A stretch of DNA of 64,000 nucleotides from CAYJXJ01 sp964374095 (GTDB lineage Bacteria; Elusimicrobiota; Elusimicrobia; UBA1565; UBA9628), in NCBI GenBank assembly GCA_964374095.1, contig CAYJXJ010000002.1:1-64000 (forward strand), written 5' to 3'. The position numbers and the translations under genes were made by a program. This document shows positions 45,064 through 53,356 of this stretch, in pieces; position 1 is the first letter of the stretch, and each line of letters opens with the position of its first letter. The notes beneath the pieces were generated by a model. That model had not been told where the DNA came from and searched no databases. It saw nothing but the letters and a program-made list of their open reading frames with translations.

Positions 45064-47180
45064 GGCGGGCCGCCGCGCTCCTGACATTTCTGGGGGCGGC
45101 GGCGTCGGCCGCCGGGCGGGAGCTTCCCCCGGCGCCGCCGGGCGCCATCTCCTACACCGCCGACGCCTTCGACTACGACGACTCGAGCGCCGTGATCCAC
45201 CTCAAGGGCAACGTGGTGCTCAAGGAGAGCACGTGGACCGTGCGGTCCCAGGAGATTTGGGTCGACACCGTGAAGCGCCAGGCCCGCACCGAGGGCTACG
45301 TGCTCCTCGATGACGGCGTGGCCGCGGTCAAGGGAGCCCGCGGCGAGTTCGATCTGGCCGAGCAGGTGGGCTGGCTCGAGGAGGCCGTCACCGCCTACGG
45401 CGACTGGCGGGTGCGGGCCGAGGGCCTCAAGGTCGGTCCGGGACGCCGGGCCGAGTATCACGGCGCCGTGTTCTCGGGCTGCGCCGAGGAGCCCATGCAT
45501 TACCATCTCAGCTCGGGTCTCCTGAAAGTCGTTCCCAACAGCCATTTGCTGGCTTACAACACCGTTTTCAAGATCGGGCCGATCCCGGTCTTCTACCTGC
45601 CGATCTTCTACACGCCCCTGCGCGACATCCGGGTCTGGGACTCCCGGCTTCAGGCCGGCTACGACCGGCGCAACGGAGTCTTTTTGAAGACAAGCTTCCT
45701 GAGACGGCATACGGATCATTTGTACAGCAAGTTCTTCATCGACGGCTACACCGGCCAAGGCTTGGGCTACGGCTGGGAGACCCACGGCCGCAAGAGCAAC
45801 GACGCCCGCTTGGGGCTCTTCGGCTATCACATCTACGAGCGCAAGTCCCGCGAGCACCGCTGGGCCGTCCTCGGGGACCAATTCCAAGTCCTCACCAGCT
45901 CGCTCTCGTTCCAAGGGCGCGTGCAGATCCAGTCGGACGCGGAGTTCAACAACCATTACGCCCGGTCCAAGGAGTTCCGCATCACTCCCGAGTTGATCAA
46001 CTCCGGCGCCCTGGTCTACACGCTTCCCTCGGCCACGGCGCGCTTGAGCTTTTCCCGCACCGACGTCGATGAGGTGGTCGCCACCCCCGGCCTCGGGTCG
46101 CGGGGGCGCGGCTACGTCAAGCAGACGGAAAGCCTGCCTAGGCTCGACGTCCAGACCGCGCCCCTGAGGCTCTGGAAGCTCCCCTGGCTCAACAACTTCG
46201 CGGGCTTCGCCGACAACAACGCGGACCGCAACCGCGGCTTCCAACAGCAGACCTTCGGCGCTTCGTGGGAGGCGACCCGAAGCTTCCGGGTCGCGCGGGG
46301 GGTGAGCCTGACCCCCAAGGCGTCCCTGCGCGAGACTTTCATCAGCCGCGAGGAGGCGCTGACGAGCTTCGCGAGCACCGAGACCCGGCGCAATGTCATC
46401 GTCGGACGGCCGGGGGCCGGGGCCAATCTCCGTTTCGATTCGCCGGTCGGGGATTGGGACCTGGGATATGCCTACGAGCTAAGGTTGAAGCCCGGGACCT
46501 TCATGCAGGAGGCCGGGGCGCTCGACCGCGGCGTGGAGTCCAGCCTCGCGACGCTGCAGGACACCTTCCGGCCCGCGCGCCGCGTCATGGTGCGCGTGGC
46601 CTCGGGCTATGATTTCCGCACCTTCCGCGACTACGTCGTGGGGTTCCGGCGCCGGGTGCAGCCCATCGTGGCGGAGGTGGGTTATGCCGCGACCTCCAGG
46701 CTCGACTTTTCGGTGCGAAACGACTACCAGCTCGAGGACGGCAACCGCTCCTTCCTGATGAACGTTTTCTACGGGGAATTCGAGCGCAGCTTCGGCTCGC
46801 TGGGCTTCGGCCATAACCTGGCCCTTCCCCAGAAGACGCTGGTCAACCTCGAGTTCGGCCTGGACATGGAGCCGAGGAAGGCCGCCGGCCGTCCCTCGGC
46901 GTGGAAGCTGGGCGGGGCCCTGCGGGGCGAGGCCGTCTCCACCGGCGGGGTGGGGCGGGTGCGCGCCTTCCGGCTCTACGAGAAGGAGATCACCATCGAC
47001 CGCAAGCTCCACGACTTCCACCTGCGGGCCCTCACGCGGTTTCGCCCGGGAGGCGTGCGCGAATTCGCCTTCCGGCTGGAGATGCGCTTCCCGGGGACCA
47101 AGCGCGCCGAGATCGCCCGGCGCGAATGGGAGGAGGAGTTCTTCCCGGAGCGCCGCCGAAAGGCCGAGGACCGGCCATGA
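45060..47180 (+). CDS. lptD: LPS-assembly outer-membrane protein LptD
   Basis: The 706-residue protein has a signal peptide, an OstA/LptA-like N-terminal domain (about 30-170: IHLKGNVVLKESTW, KRQARTEGYVLLDDG) and the long C-terminal beta-barrel beginning near IPVFYLPIFYTPLRD. It inserts lipopolysaccharide into the outer membrane, so the cell is a diderm. ATGA overlap with the ROK gene. The pairs of Cys known in E. coli LptD are not conserved. Confidence 0.93.
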   Translation: MRRAAALLTFLGAAASAAGRELPPAPPGAISYTADAFDYDDSSAVIHLKGNVVLKESTWTVRSQEIWVDTVKRQARTEGYVLLDDGVAAVKGARGEFDLAEQVGWLEEAVTAYGDWRVRAEGLKVGPGRRAEYHGAVFSGCAEEPMHYHLSSGLLKVVPNSHLLAYNTVFKIGPIPVFYLPIFYTPLRDIRVWDSRLQAGYDRRNGVFLKTSFLRRHTDHLYSKFFIDGYTGQGLGYGWETHGRKSNDARLGLFGYHIYERKSREHRWAVLGDQFQVLTSSLSFQGRVQIQSDAEFNNHYARSKEFRITPELINSGALVYTLPSATARLSFSRTDVDEVVATPGLGSRGRGYVKQTESLPRLDVQTAPLRLWKLPWLNNFAGFADNNADRNRGFQQQTFGASWEATRSFRVARGVSLTPKASLRETFISREEALTSFASTETRRNVIVGRPGAGANLRFDSPVGDWDLGYAYELRLKPGTFMQEAGALDRGVESSLATLQDTFRPARRVMVRVASGYDFRTFRDYVVGFRRRVQPIVAEVGYAATSRLDFSVRNDYQLEDGNRSFLMNVFYGEFERSFGSLGFGHNLALPQKTLVNLEFGLDMEPRKAAGRPSAWKLGGALRGEAVSTGGVGRVRAFRLYEKEITIDRKLHDFHLRALTRFRPGGVREFAFRLEMRFPGTKRAEIARREWEEEFFPERRRKAEDRP

Positions 47181-47183
47181 GCC

Positions 47184-47870
47184 TCAGCCCCGGTTCCCGT
47201 GGGGGTTGTAGATCAGCGTCTTGGTCGTGAACACCTTCCCGGAGCCGCGGTCCCAGGCCTCCTCGTAGGTCACGACGACGTCCCCGCTCGGGGCGGCGTA
47301 GATATTGCGCGGGTAGAGGTTGGCGGCGTCCTCGTGGACGCGATCCCAAAGACGGTTGCCGGCCGGGTCGTACTTGGCGGTCCAGAGCGCGATCCGGCGG
47401 CCGTCGTAGGTGGTCCCCGCGACGTATAGATTGTTCTTGGCGTCCACCGCGGCCAGGAGGATGGCGTCCTCGGGGCCCGTGGTGTAGGTGCGGACCCAGC
47501 GCACGCCGCCGTAGGGATTGTAGGAGACGATCAAGAAATCCGTCTCCTTGCGGCCGTAAGTCGAGACCGAGCCCAGGACGAAGATATTCTCCTCCGAATC
47601 CTTGGCGAGGGCATGCGCGCGCTCGTCGTGCCCGCTGTCGAAGGTCTGGCTCCAGACCACCCCGCCGGCGCGCGCCGTTTTCACCAGGACGATGTCGGAG
47701 TTGCGGCCGTTCTGCTGTTCCTGGGCGAGGTAGGCGCCGTCCCGAACCTCCAGACTCGCGGACCCCGACTCCTCGCGCGGGGAGGCCGCGGCGGTCCCGG
47801 CGGCGAAGGCCAGCGCCAACAGGGTCCCGCCGCCGCCTCCCACGCTCGTGACGGCTCGGCGTCGCGACAT
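47184..47870 (-). CDS. Secreted beta-propeller (SBBP-like) repeat protein
   Basis: The 228-residue protein begins with a signal sequence (MSRRRAVTSVGGGGGTLLALAFAAG; the twin Arg could be Tat-like). About four repeats of 45-50 residues follow with the pattern W..tydsg..d.a..la.ds..n.yv.G (SGHDERAHALAKDSEENIFVLGS, EDAILLAAVDAKNNLYVAG), as in SBBP/PQQ-like propellers. Four repeats are too few for a whole propeller, so it may dimerise. A -10-like TACAAT stands six bases before the ATG; an in-frame ATG at 47936 would lie upstream of that box. It is convergent with lptD, three bases apart. Confidence 0.75.
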   Translation of the reverse strand: MSRRRAVTSVGGGGGTLLALAFAAGTAAASPREESGSASLEVRDGAYLAQEQQNGRNSDIVLVKTARAGGVVWSQTFDSGHDERAHALAKDSEENIFVLGSVSTYGRKETDFLIVSYNPYGGVRWVRTYTTGPEDAILLAAVDAKNNLYVAGTTYDGRRIALWTAKYDPAGNRLWDRVHEDAANLYPRNIYAAPSGDVVVTYEEAWDRGSGKVFTTKTLIYNPHGNRG

Positions 47871-47876
47871 CCCGGT

Positions 47877-47882
47877 ATTGTA
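47877..47882 (-). promoter_or_regulatory. -10-like TACAAT six bases before the propeller gene
   Basis: On the minus strand TACAAT is followed after six bases by the ATG at 47870, with no Shine-Dalgarno site. It belongs to the leaderless-type starts of this window; the -35 is not recognisable. Confidence 0.4.
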
Positions 47883-48034
47883 GCAGACCTCGGCGCCGTC
47901 CGCGGAGGATGGTCCAGCCATCTTTCGACGCTTCAACGGATGGATGAGCGGCGGGCGCTATTGAGCGGCCGCAGGGATTTCGTTGCCTTCTTACCCTTTG
48001 CGTTCTCCATGCGCCCGTCAGCCCTATCCGATAG

Positions 48035-48406
48035 TTAGGCAGGCCTCTCTCCAGCGACGAGATTTAGGCGTCTTGCCTCACGGTAAAGTGCTTTGTCCTT
48101 GCTCCAGACCTTTGCCCCAGCGAGTCTGGCCGAAGCCATTAGATGTACGTCGACGGAGCCGAGGCCAGTACCATGGAGTCGTTCCCTTGCTATAAAGCCG
48201 AGCACCTCCGCATGCTCTGCCATCGGCGCCATCGGGAGAGCGTGAAACAGTGCTAGGGTCTCCTTGCGCTGAGGGAGAGTGCCACAGGCGAGTTCCTCGA
48301 TGACAAAGGGATGAATTAGAATGGAGCCTTCATTCAGCAGGGTGACGAGGTCAGGTTCCGTTTCCCGCAGATGATCGGCCCAAACAGACGTGTCCGCTAG
48401 GATCAT
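48035..48406 (-). CDS. vapC: VapC-type PIN-domain ribonuclease toxin
   Basis: The 123-residue PIN domain has the acidic catalytic residues in ADTSVW (D5), EELACG, SVDVHLMASA and WSKDKAL. VapC toxins cut tRNA or rRNA and stop growth. Its ATG overlaps the stop of the antitoxin gene (ATGA), the standard arrangement. Confidence 0.93.
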   Translation of the reverse strand: MILADTSVWADHLRETEPDLVTLLNEGSILIHPFVIEELACGTLPQRKETLALFHALPMAPMAEHAEVLGFIARERLHGTGLGSVDVHLMASARLAGAKVWSKDKALYREARRLNLVAGERPA

Positions 48407-48588
48407 CGACGCCTACGGCCCGCGCGAAAGCGCGGTGCGCAACCGCCAAGCGCGGCGAGGCGTTCGCGGGCCTTCTTTTCGATAAGCGCTTCGAGACCCG
48501 CGTGGACAAGGGCGGTTTTCTCATAGGTGCCGGTCAATTCGGCGGCACGCTTAAGGATATCGTCTTTGATGATTAATGTAGTCCTCAT
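48403..48588 (-). CDS. vapB: VapB-type antitoxin
   Basis: The 61-residue protein MRTTLIIKDDILKRAAELTG... is a ribbon-helix-helix type antitoxin that neutralises VapC and binds its own promoter. The ATG at 48588 sits seven bases after a -10 box; longer in-frame extension to 48849 crosses the promoter and is rejected. Confidence 0.88.
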   Translation of the reverse strand: MRTTLIIKDDILKRAAELTGTYEKTALVHAGLEALIEKKARERLAALGGCAPRFRAGRRRR

Positions 48589-48595
48589 ACATATT

Positions 48596-48624
48596 ATTAT
48601 GCATTGATTATATGCACCTGTCAA
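48596..48624 (-). promoter_or_regulatory. vapBC promoter with embedded operator
   Basis: On the minus strand TTGACA (48624-48619), 17 bases and CATAAT (48601-48596) precede the vapB ATG by seven bases, predicting a leaderless mRNA. The inverted repeat TGCAT-(7)-ATGCA at 48600-48616 lies in the spacer and touches the -10 box, an ideal place for autorepression by VapB. Confidence 0.75.
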
Positions 48625-49038
48625 GTGCCCGGCGGGCCCTCCCTGTTCCCGGACTTTCAGAGGCAGGCGCGCCCGCGGCGAGGACATCCCGCCGGTGCGG
48701 GTTCGCTGCCGGCTCTCGGCGCCGGGCATGCGGAACTCCGCCCGGGCGGAGTCCACCGGCACCCGCAGAAAACTCCGGCCCCCGCGACGGCCCACCTCCA
48801 CCGGTGGAGGCAGCCATACACCCCGGCGGTCTGAAAAGTCCGGGAACATGGAGGGGGGGCCATCAATTGTTGCTTGCCGCGGTTGAGGACGTGCGTGTCA
48901 ATTTGCGTGGTCGATAGGTCACGATGGCCGGTCGGCTTGAGGCTGAATGGATATCCCCGGTGGCGGATGTGTCCCGCCTTCGATTTTCGTACACTTGCCT
49001 CCATCCATGGGTGTCAACCACGCGATCGGGACCGCATC
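48625..49038. other. Intergenic region before the DUF885 gene
   Basis: Between the divergent vapB promoter and the DUF885 gene no gene can be supported. Open frames here show no signal peptide, domain or Shine-Dalgarno site. The DUF885 frame stays open upstream to an ATG at 48874, but those 55 codons look non-coding. The promoter of the DUF885 gene must lie here and is not clear. Confidence 0.45.
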
Positions 49039-50628
49039 GTGATAGGCGAGCGATTCTCCTCGGTTCTGCGCGATGTCCTCGAAGAGCGCTGGCAGGGGCT
49101 GCCGCTGCTGGCCACTTACGCGGGAGTTCCGGGCCGCGACCACACTTTAGGGGATTGGTCTCCCGAGGCCATGGACTCTCGCCTGCCGGAGAAGAGAAGT
49201 CTCCTCCGAAGGGTCCGGCGTTCATCGACGCGGCCCGGTGAGGAACTCGACCGGCGCTTCATCGCGGGGCAGTTGGAAGTCCAGTGCGCCGAGCTGGAGA
49301 CTTGGGGGCGCGCGGGTTGGGACGCCGCTCTCTATCCGCTCAACGCCGTGCGCTCGGTGCACGCCCTGATGATCCGGGGGTTCGACCGTCCCCGCCGCCG
49401 CGCGGCCGCGTCCCGGCTCCGGGAGTTTCCACGCGCCTTGCGCGACGGCCTGGCCAACCTCCGGCGCGCCGACCAACGGGCCGCGCGCCTGGCCTTGGCG
49501 GCCTGCCGGTCCGGGATGGACTTCCTCCGGCACGCCGTCAAAGGCTTCGATGCCGAGGGCGCGGCCATCGCGGGGCGCGCCTTGGAGGATTATTCGGCCG
49601 CCATCCGCCGGGAGGTCCTGCCGAAAGCCGGGAGGCGCTTTCCGGCCGGTCGGGAGCTTTTCGAGCTCAAGGTCCGGCGGGAGCACGGACTCCCCTATCG
49701 GACCCGGGAACTGATCGAACTGGGCCGGGAATGGATGGCCCGAACCAGGGAGGAGATGGCGGTCGTCGCGAGCTCGATTGATCCGGCGTCGAACTGGCGA
49801 TCTCTCCTCGTGAAGCTCAGGCGGGATCATCCGACGGCCCCGCGGCTGCTCGAGGTCTACCGGAAAGAAACGCTGCGGGCGCGGCGCTTCTGTTTGGACC
49901 ACAAGCTCGTCACCATGCCCCCCGGGGAGAGGCTGGACGTCCTCGCCACCCCGCGCTTCGAGTGGGACACCTCGCCCTACGCGGCACTCCTGCCGCCGGG
50001 GGCCTTCGATGGTTCGTGGCGCAGCTGCTACTGGGTGACGCCGGTCGACCCGTCCTGGCCCGCGGCCAAGAAGCGCCAACGCCTGGAGGGGCATTGCCGC
50101 TGGGGACTGGCCTCGGTGTGCAGCCACGAGGGCTACCCGGGGCATCATGTTCAATTGCTGCGGGCTAAGCTCGCCGGCCGCCCGGCGCGCGCGGTCTTCT
50201 CGACGCCCGCCCGCGTCGAGGGCTGGGCCCTCTATTGCGAGCAGATGATGGAGGAGGAAGGCTTCGCCCCGGACCCCCGCCAGAAGCTCTACCGGCTCAA
50301 GGACCAACTGTGGCGCGCGGCGCGGGTCGTGGTGGACACGGGCCTGCATGCCACCGGCTGGAGCCCGGAGCGGGCTGTGGACTTCCTGGTCCGGGAGGCG
50401 CTGCTCGAGCCGTTCAACGCCGAGGCGGAGGTGAACCGCTACACCCTCACGCCGGCCTACCCGCTCTGCTATCTCCTCGGCAAGCTCGAAATCCTCAAGC
50501 TCCGGGAGCGCTGCCGCAAGGGCTGGGGTCCGCGCTTCTCCCTGGGCCGCTTCCACGACTGGCTGCTTGATTTCGGCTCCGTGCCGCCGTCCTGGATCGA
50601 TCCCTCTGTGGTAAAATTGGCGGCATGA
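49039..50628 (+). CDS. DUF885 family putative metallopeptidase
   Basis: The protein (about 529 residues from the GTG at 49039) belongs to the DUF885 family, a set of mostly uncharacterised, zincin-like putative peptidases. The HEGYPGHH zinc motif and [15 protein letters not shown], which supplies the third ligand region, are both present, and the C-terminal helix [20 protein letters not shown] is typical. No signal peptide is seen. The exact start is uncertain: an ATG at 48874 is in frame. The stop overlaps the rmlA ATG. Confidence 0.82.
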   Translation: MIGERFSSVLRDVLEERWQGLPLLATYAGVPGRDHTLGDWSPEAMDSRLPEKRSLLRRVRRSSTRPGEELDRRFIAGQLEVQCAELETWGRAGWDAALYPLNAVRSVHALMIRGFDRPRRRAAASRLREFPRALRDGLANLRRADQRAARLALAACRSGMDFLRHAVKGFDAEGAAIAGRALEDYSAAIRREVLPKAGRRFPAGRELFELKVRREHGLPYRTRELIELGREWMARTREEMAVVASSIDPASNWRSLLVKLRRDHPTAPRLLEVYRKETLRARRFCLDHKLVTMPPGERLDVLATPRFEWDTSPYAALLPPGAFDGSWRSCYWVTPVDPSWPAAKKRQRLEGHCRWGLASVCSHEGYPGHHVQLLRAKLAGRPARAVFSTPARVEGWALYCEQMMEEEGFAPDPRQKLYRLKDQLWRAARVVVDTGLHATGWSPERAVDFLVREALLEPFNAEAEVNRYTLTPAYPLCYLLGKLEILKLRERCRKGWGPRFSLGRFHDWLLDFGSVPPSWIDPSVVKLAA

Positions 50629-51491
50629 AAGGCATCATCCTCGCCGGCGGCTCCGGAACCCGTCTCTATCCCGTGACCCGGGCGTTTTCCAAACAGCTCG
50701 CTCCCGTCTATGACAAGCCGATGGTCTACTACCCGCTCTCGACGCTGATGCTGGCGGGAATACGGGATATGCTCCTGATCACCACTCCCGATGACATGGC
50801 GGCATTCCGCAGGCTGCTGGGGGATGGGTCCTGGCTTGGGCTGCGCCTTTCCTACGCGGCGCAAGCCCGGCCGGGGGGACTGGCCGAGGCCTTCATCATC
50901 GGGCGGGACTTCGTGGGCTCCGACCGCGTCGCCCTGATCCTGGGAGACAACATCTTCTACGGCCATGGCCTGCCAAATTACTTGAAGGCCGCCGCGGACC
51001 AGCGCGCCGGGGCCACGGTCTTCGCCTATCAGGTCCGCGACCCGGAGCGCTACGGGGTGGTGGAGTTCGACGCCCGCGGCAAGGCCCGCTCCATCGAGGA
51101 GAAGCCGGCCCGCCCGCGTTCGACCTGGGCCGTGACCGGGCTCTATTTCTACGACAACCGGGTGCTCGCTATCGCCGCGGGATTGAAGCCCTCGCGGCGC
51201 GGGGAGCTGGAGATCACCGACGTCAACCGCGCCTACCTGCGGCGCGGGGCGCTGCGGGTGCAGCGCTTCGGGCGCGGCATCGCCTGGCTGGATACCGGAA
51301 CCCACGAGAGCCTGCTCCAGGCCTCCACCTTCATCTCGGTGATTGAGGAGCGCCAGGCGCTCAAGGTCGCCTGCCTCGAGGAGATCGCCTACGGGCTCGG
51401 CTACATCAACGCCCGCCAGGTGGCCAAACTCGCCGAGCCCATGCGCAGCAACGAGTACGGCCGCTACCTCCTCCGGATCATCGCGGGCTAG
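50625..51491 (+). CDS. rmlA: Glucose-1-phosphate thymidylyltransferase
   Basis: The 288-residue enzyme makes dTDP-glucose, the precursor of dTDP-rhamnose and other deoxysugars of the envelope. It shows the nucleotide-binding [34 protein letters not shown] and [10 protein letters not shown]. The ATG overlaps the DUF885 stop, and a -10-like TAAAAT lies seven bases before it, so it could also be transcribed alone. Confidence 0.96.
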   Translation: MKGIILAGGSGTRLYPVTRAFSKQLAPVYDKPMVYYPLSTLMLAGIRDMLLITTPDDMAAFRRLLGDGSWLGLRLSYAAQARPGGLAEAFIIGRDFVGSDRVALILGDNIFYGHGLPNYLKAAADQRAGATVFAYQVRDPERYGVVEFDARGKARSIEEKPARPRSTWAVTGLYFYDNRVLAIAAGLKPSRRGELEITDVNRAYLRRGALRVQRFGRGIAWLDTGTHESLLQASTFISVIEERQALKVACLEEIAYGLGYINARQVAKLAEPMRSNEYGRYLLRIIAG

Positions 51492-51543
51492 GGCGGTTCC
51501 GAGCCGCAGAACCAGGGTTCGCTCAGGCGCGGCCGCGCCCGCG

Positions 51544-52356
51544 TCAACGCTGCCGGGAGGGATCCGGCACCGCGGGGGGGGGCAGGGGCTGGCCGCCGGG
51601 GGGGGACATGCCTTGGAGCGCCTGGCCCATGATTTGACCGGAGTCGATCTTGGCGTTCGAGTCTCCGGCTATCATCGCCGCCACCCCGATCGGCATGCCC
51701 ATGGACTGCATGGTATCGCGGACGAGGTTCTTGGCGGTATCCTCCTTGGTCAAAAATTCGGTGGCCGCGGACATGACCTCCGGCGGCGCCTGCTTGAAGG
51801 CATCCTGGGCGAAGCTTGTGAAGGGTGGTTGACCGGCGTATTTCTTGACCATGCCGCCGAAATTCGGAGCATTCACCAGACCCTTAATGAACTTGGCGGG
51901 ATCGTGGTCCTTACGGTAATCGTCTCGGAGCTTCCTGAGATCCGGATGGCTGACCCACTCCTTGCCGTACTGCGTCAGGATCGGATACTTCTTCTCATAT
52001 TCCACCACCATGGCGGTGATCTTCTTTTCGAAGTCCTTGTAGAGTTGGGCGAAACTCGGGTCCTTGAGCTTGTCGGTCGGGTTCGGCGCGGCCGCGGGTC
52101 CCCGGGATTGCGGCTGGGCGTACTCCGAACCTCCCTGGACCATGCCGAGGCTTGAGGATTGCCGCCGGGCGACGGGGCCGCCGCTGGTCGCTTGGCCCTG
52201 GGCCACCTCGTTCACGTCGAAGCCGGCGTCGTCGGCGCCCTCGCCCCGTCCACCCAGCAGGAGGTAGCCCACCACGGCCATGCCGGCCCCCCCCATGATG
52301 AGGACAAGGAGTATCAGACCTTTCCAACTGCGCTGGGGGGGAGCCTGCTGATCCAT
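51544..52356 (-). CDS. Single-pass membrane protein of unknown function
   Basis: The 270-residue protein has a short Gln/Pro-rich N-terminus, one transmembrane helix (about 12-34, GLILLVLIMGGAGMAVVGYLLLG) and a disordered linker. A helical domain follows (about 90-245: KDFEKKITAMVVEYEKKYP, NAPNFGGMVKKYAG, APPEVMSAATEFLTKED), then a Pro-rich end. I do not recognise the family. Being anchored with the domain outside, it could be a periplasmic structural or regulatory protein. Confidence 0.8.
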   Translation of the reverse strand: MDQQAPPQRSWKGLILLVLIMGGAGMAVVGYLLLGGRGEGADDAGFDVNEVAQGQATSGGPVARRQSSSLGMVQGGSEYAQPQSRGPAAAPNPTDKLKDPSFAQLYKDFEKKITAMVVEYEKKYPILTQYGKEWVSHPDLRKLRDDYRKDHDPAKFIKGLVNAPNFGGMVKKYAGQPPFTSFAQDAFKQAPPEVMSAATEFLTKEDTAKNLVRDTMQSMGMPIGVAAMIAGDSNAKIDSGQIMGQALQGMSPPGGQPLPPPAVPDPSRQR

Positions 52357-52361
52357 GCTTG

Positions 52362-52390
52362 ATTATGGCATGGGATCGGCGTAAATTCAA
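52362..52390 (-). promoter_or_regulatory. Promoter of the single-pass membrane protein gene
   Basis: On the minus strand TTGAAT (52390-52385), 17 bases and CATAAT (52367-52362) end five bases before the ATG at 52356. With no room for a Shine-Dalgarno site the mRNA should be leaderless. Confidence 0.7.
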
Positions 52391-52427
52391 GCCTCGGTTA
52401 AAAATTCATAAAATTCAAAGGCACATC

Positions 52428-52456
52428 TTGACAACCCCGCGTTTACCGTCTAAACT
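52428..52456 (+). promoter_or_regulatory. Sigma70 promoter of a tiny peptide gene
   Basis: TTGACA (52428-52433), a 17-base spacer and TAAACT (52451-52456) form a strong promoter 24 bases before an ATG with a purine-rich GGAAGGGGGG ribosome site. It is divergent from the membrane-protein promoter at 52362-52390. Confidence 0.75.
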
Positions 52457-52480
52457 TCGATGGAAGGGGGGATCAATCCC

Positions 52481-52573
52481 ATGGTTAAAGTGACTAGCTT
52501 CTTGATGCGGGCGTTGTTCTTGTTCGTCTTGTTCATCCCAGTCATGGGCGGCAGCGACTGCGGCTGTAAGTAA
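52481..52573 (+). CDS. 30-residue hydrophobic peptide ending DCGCK
   Basis: The reading frame encodes a Lys/Arg-bearing N-terminus, a hydrophobic helix (about residues 9-22, ALFLFVLFIPVMGG) and the end SDCGCK. It looks like a signal peptide or small membrane peptide exposing a CxC pair that could bind metal or form a disulfide. Support comes from the strong promoter and ribosome site, not from homology. It may be a short secreted peptide; the thioredoxin-like lipoprotein 68 bases downstream could act on its cysteines (inference). Confidence 0.55.
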   Translation: MVKVTSFLMRALFLFVLFIPVMGGSDCGCK

Positions 52574-52640
52574 TCGACCCGCGGCAACGGCAGCGGCCGC
52601 CGGCGGAGTTCTGGGGCGGGGACCGGTATGGGACGGGCGG

Positions 52641-53330
52641 TTGACGGGGAGGGCGGCTTCTCCCGGCAGCGCCCGGCGGGCCTCATGGCTGTTGATCGCC
52701 GCTCTGCTGGCGGCCTCCGGTTGCGGTCCTGAGGGTTGCGGGCCGGAGGAATCGAAGGGCTCCTCTCAGGCGGCCCCCGCGACCGGGGGAGCCCCGACCG
52801 GCGGCTCCGGCGGACCGGTCAACATTTCTCCTTTCGACAGCAAGAACGCGCCGGCTTCCGCCGCTCCGGACCAAAGGCGGGCCGGGGCTCCCGTGCCCGA
52901 TCCCACGCCGGCGCGAATCCCGGCAGCCTTCGCGGTGGCGGAGGCCGGACCCGGTCTCTACCGGAGCAAGGTCGCTAGGAGCAAGGCCGCGCTGGTGCAC
53001 CTCTACGTGCCGGGCTGCGCCGACTGCCAGGTCGCCGCGCCCGTGTTCAAGGCCCTGGAGGCGGACCATAAAGGCAAGCTTCAATTTTACCAACTCGACG
53101 CCTCCGTCGCCGATAATTCGGCGCTCCTGCCCAAGGATGTCGCGGTCTCGGCGTACCCCGGCTTTCTCCTGCTTAAGAATGGAAAGACCGCCTCGTGGCG
53201 CAGCGGCATGCCCTTGGCCCGGGGTCTGCGCCCGGACGGTTCGAGCGAAGCCGACGAGGAGTACCAATTGAGGCTCGCCACGTGGTTTCGCGCCGCGATC
53301 CGGCAGGAAAATCTCAACCTACCCGAGTAG
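52641..53330 (+). CDS. Thioredoxin-like lipoprotein
   Basis: The 229-residue protein has a lipoprotein signal (WLLIAALLAASGC, lipidated Cys followed by GPEGCGPEE), a disordered Ser/Pro/Gly linker to about 105 and a thioredoxin-fold domain (about 105-225). The domain has LVHLYVPGCADCQVAAPVFKALE, i.e. a CxxC active site, and the cis-Pro loop SAYPGFLLLKNGKT. It should handle disulfides outside the cytoplasm. The likely start is TTG at 52641, since no in-frame ATG or GTG precedes the signal; this start is uncertain. It may be co-transcribed with the tiny CxC peptide gene. Confidence 0.82.
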   Translation: MTGRAASPGSARRASWLLIAALLAASGCGPEGCGPEESKGSSQAAPATGGAPTGGSGGPVNISPFDSKNAPASAAPDQRRAGAPVPDPTPARIPAAFAVAEAGPGLYRSKVARSKAALVHLYVPGCADCQVAAPVFKALEADHKGKLQFYQLDASVADNSALLPKDVAVSAYPGFLLLKNGKTASWRSGMPLARGLRPDGSSEADEEYQLRLATWFRAAIRQENLNLPE

Positions 53331-53342
53331 TCCGTTTTTCGC

Positions 53343-53348
53343 TATAAT
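53343..53348 (+). promoter_or_regulatory. -10 box TATAAT eight bases before the epimerase gene
   Basis: A perfect TATAAT lies eight bases before the ATG at 53357, with no Shine-Dalgarno site between them and no clear -35 box. A leaderless transcript for the epimerase-rmlB pair is suggested. Confidence 0.5.
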
Positions 53349-53356
53349 ACCGCGTC

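Noticed and set aside
48625..49038. N-terminal extension of the DUF885 protein from the ATG at 48874
   Set aside because: The 55 extra residues contain no signal peptide or family sequence, and there is no ribosome site; the GTG at 49039 is preferred, though not certain.
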